A stretch of DNA of 5,615 bases from Prevotellaceae bacterium UBA3849 (GTDB taxonomy: Bacteria; Bacteroidota; Bacteroidia; Bacteroidales; Bacteroidaceae): the NCBI GenBank assembly GCA_002392645.1, contig DGHL01000050.1, forward strand, positions 1 to 5,615, in the 5' to 3' direction. Below, in pieces: positions 5,452 to 5,615 of this stretch. Every line of letters starts with the position of its first letter. Position 1 is the stretch's first letter. A program made the translations under genes and the position numbers. Under the pieces are notes generated by a model that saw only the letters and a program-made list of their open reading frames with translations, was not told where the DNA came from and made no database searches.

Positions 5452-5615
5452 AGTGTATTTTTTGTTTATAGGTGGGTTCTAATAATTCCCACTGTCAGAT
5501 TTTTGAATTTATTTCGAGGGCAAAATGTTAACTGATAAGGGAGCATAGCAGGCTATGTGAGCGCAGAAGTTAACAGTTTGCACCGAAAGAAAACAAAAAT
5601 ATGACATAATGTTAT
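5452..5615 (-). promoter_or_regulatory. upstream region of the YhaM-like gene, promoter only partly visible
   Basis: This AT-rich region has no supportable gene. On the minus strand TATTTTTG (complement of 5594-5601) matches the TAnnTTTG -7 consensus, but its -33 partner would lie beyond the window, so the call is tentative. If used, it gives a ~140-nt leader carrying the large palindrome at 5520-5581 and a small GTGGG/CCCAC hairpin (5472-5476 with 5488-5492). Confidence 0.3.
5520..5581. repeat. 62-bp interrupted palindrome with nested centre
   Basis: The outer arms GCAAAATGTTAACT (5520-5533) and AGTTAACAGTTTGC (5568-5581) pair at 13 of 14 positions. The inner arms CATAGC (5544-5549) and GCTATG (5552-5557) pair perfectly. 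Both share the same centre (5550.5), with 10 unpaired bases on each side between them. The element lies upstream of the minus-strand YhaM-like gene. It could be a structured leader, a regulator site or a small mobile palindrome; nothing in the window decides between these. Confidence 0.65.

Overview
The window looks like chromosomal DNA from a Bacteroidales bacterium, most likely Prevotella or a close relative (genus is an inference). The evidence is a SusC/RagA-type outer-membrane receptor tail, a family S46 dipeptidyl-peptidase, a standalone secreted beta-sandwich protein of a kind common in gut Bacteroidetes, and two good matches to the Bacteroidetes primary-sigma promoter (TTTG, 19-20 nt, TAnnTTTG). 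Start codons are preceded by A-rich stretches rather than Shine-Dalgarno sequences.

Layout, left to right. (1) 2-304: the C-terminus of a SusC-like receptor, closed by a strong terminator at 386-426, with no susD-like gene between. (2) 427-1402: an accessory, AT-richer island. A promoter with a dyad over its -33 box drives a long leader made of two ~75-bp repeats that fold into matching hairpins with compensatory changes. The leader precedes two small overlapping genes (684-896 and 896-1402), a charged ~54-70 aa protein and a 168-aa protein resembling DUF6169. The arrangement is reminiscent of a toxin-antitoxin pair, but that is only a hypothesis. (3) 1507-1998: a 163-aa exported protein with a beta-sandwich, carbohydrate-binding-like domain, followed by a terminator at 2060-2100. 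(4) 2169-4424: an exported S46 serine peptidase with the complete catalytic triad and a DPP7-type specificity position, under its own promoter. (5) 4440-4564: a convergent intergenic region containing a 17-bp-stem bidirectional terminator that runs into an array of 22-bp repeats. (6) 4585-5451, minus strand: an OB-fold plus HD-domain protein of the YhaM 3'-5' exoribonuclease type. (7) 5452-5615: an AT-rich upstream region with a 62-bp interrupted palindrome.

The genes do not form one pathway. The receptor, the secreted domain protein and the peptidase all fit envelope and extracellular nutrient acquisition (glycans and peptides). The YhaM-like protein is housekeeping RNA metabolism, and the 684-1402 pair looks like an inserted accessory module. 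The most unusual material is non-coding: the structured repeat leader at 508-683, the 22-bp repeat array with TTAC-N3-GTAA dyads at 4470-4564, and the palindrome at 5520-5581.
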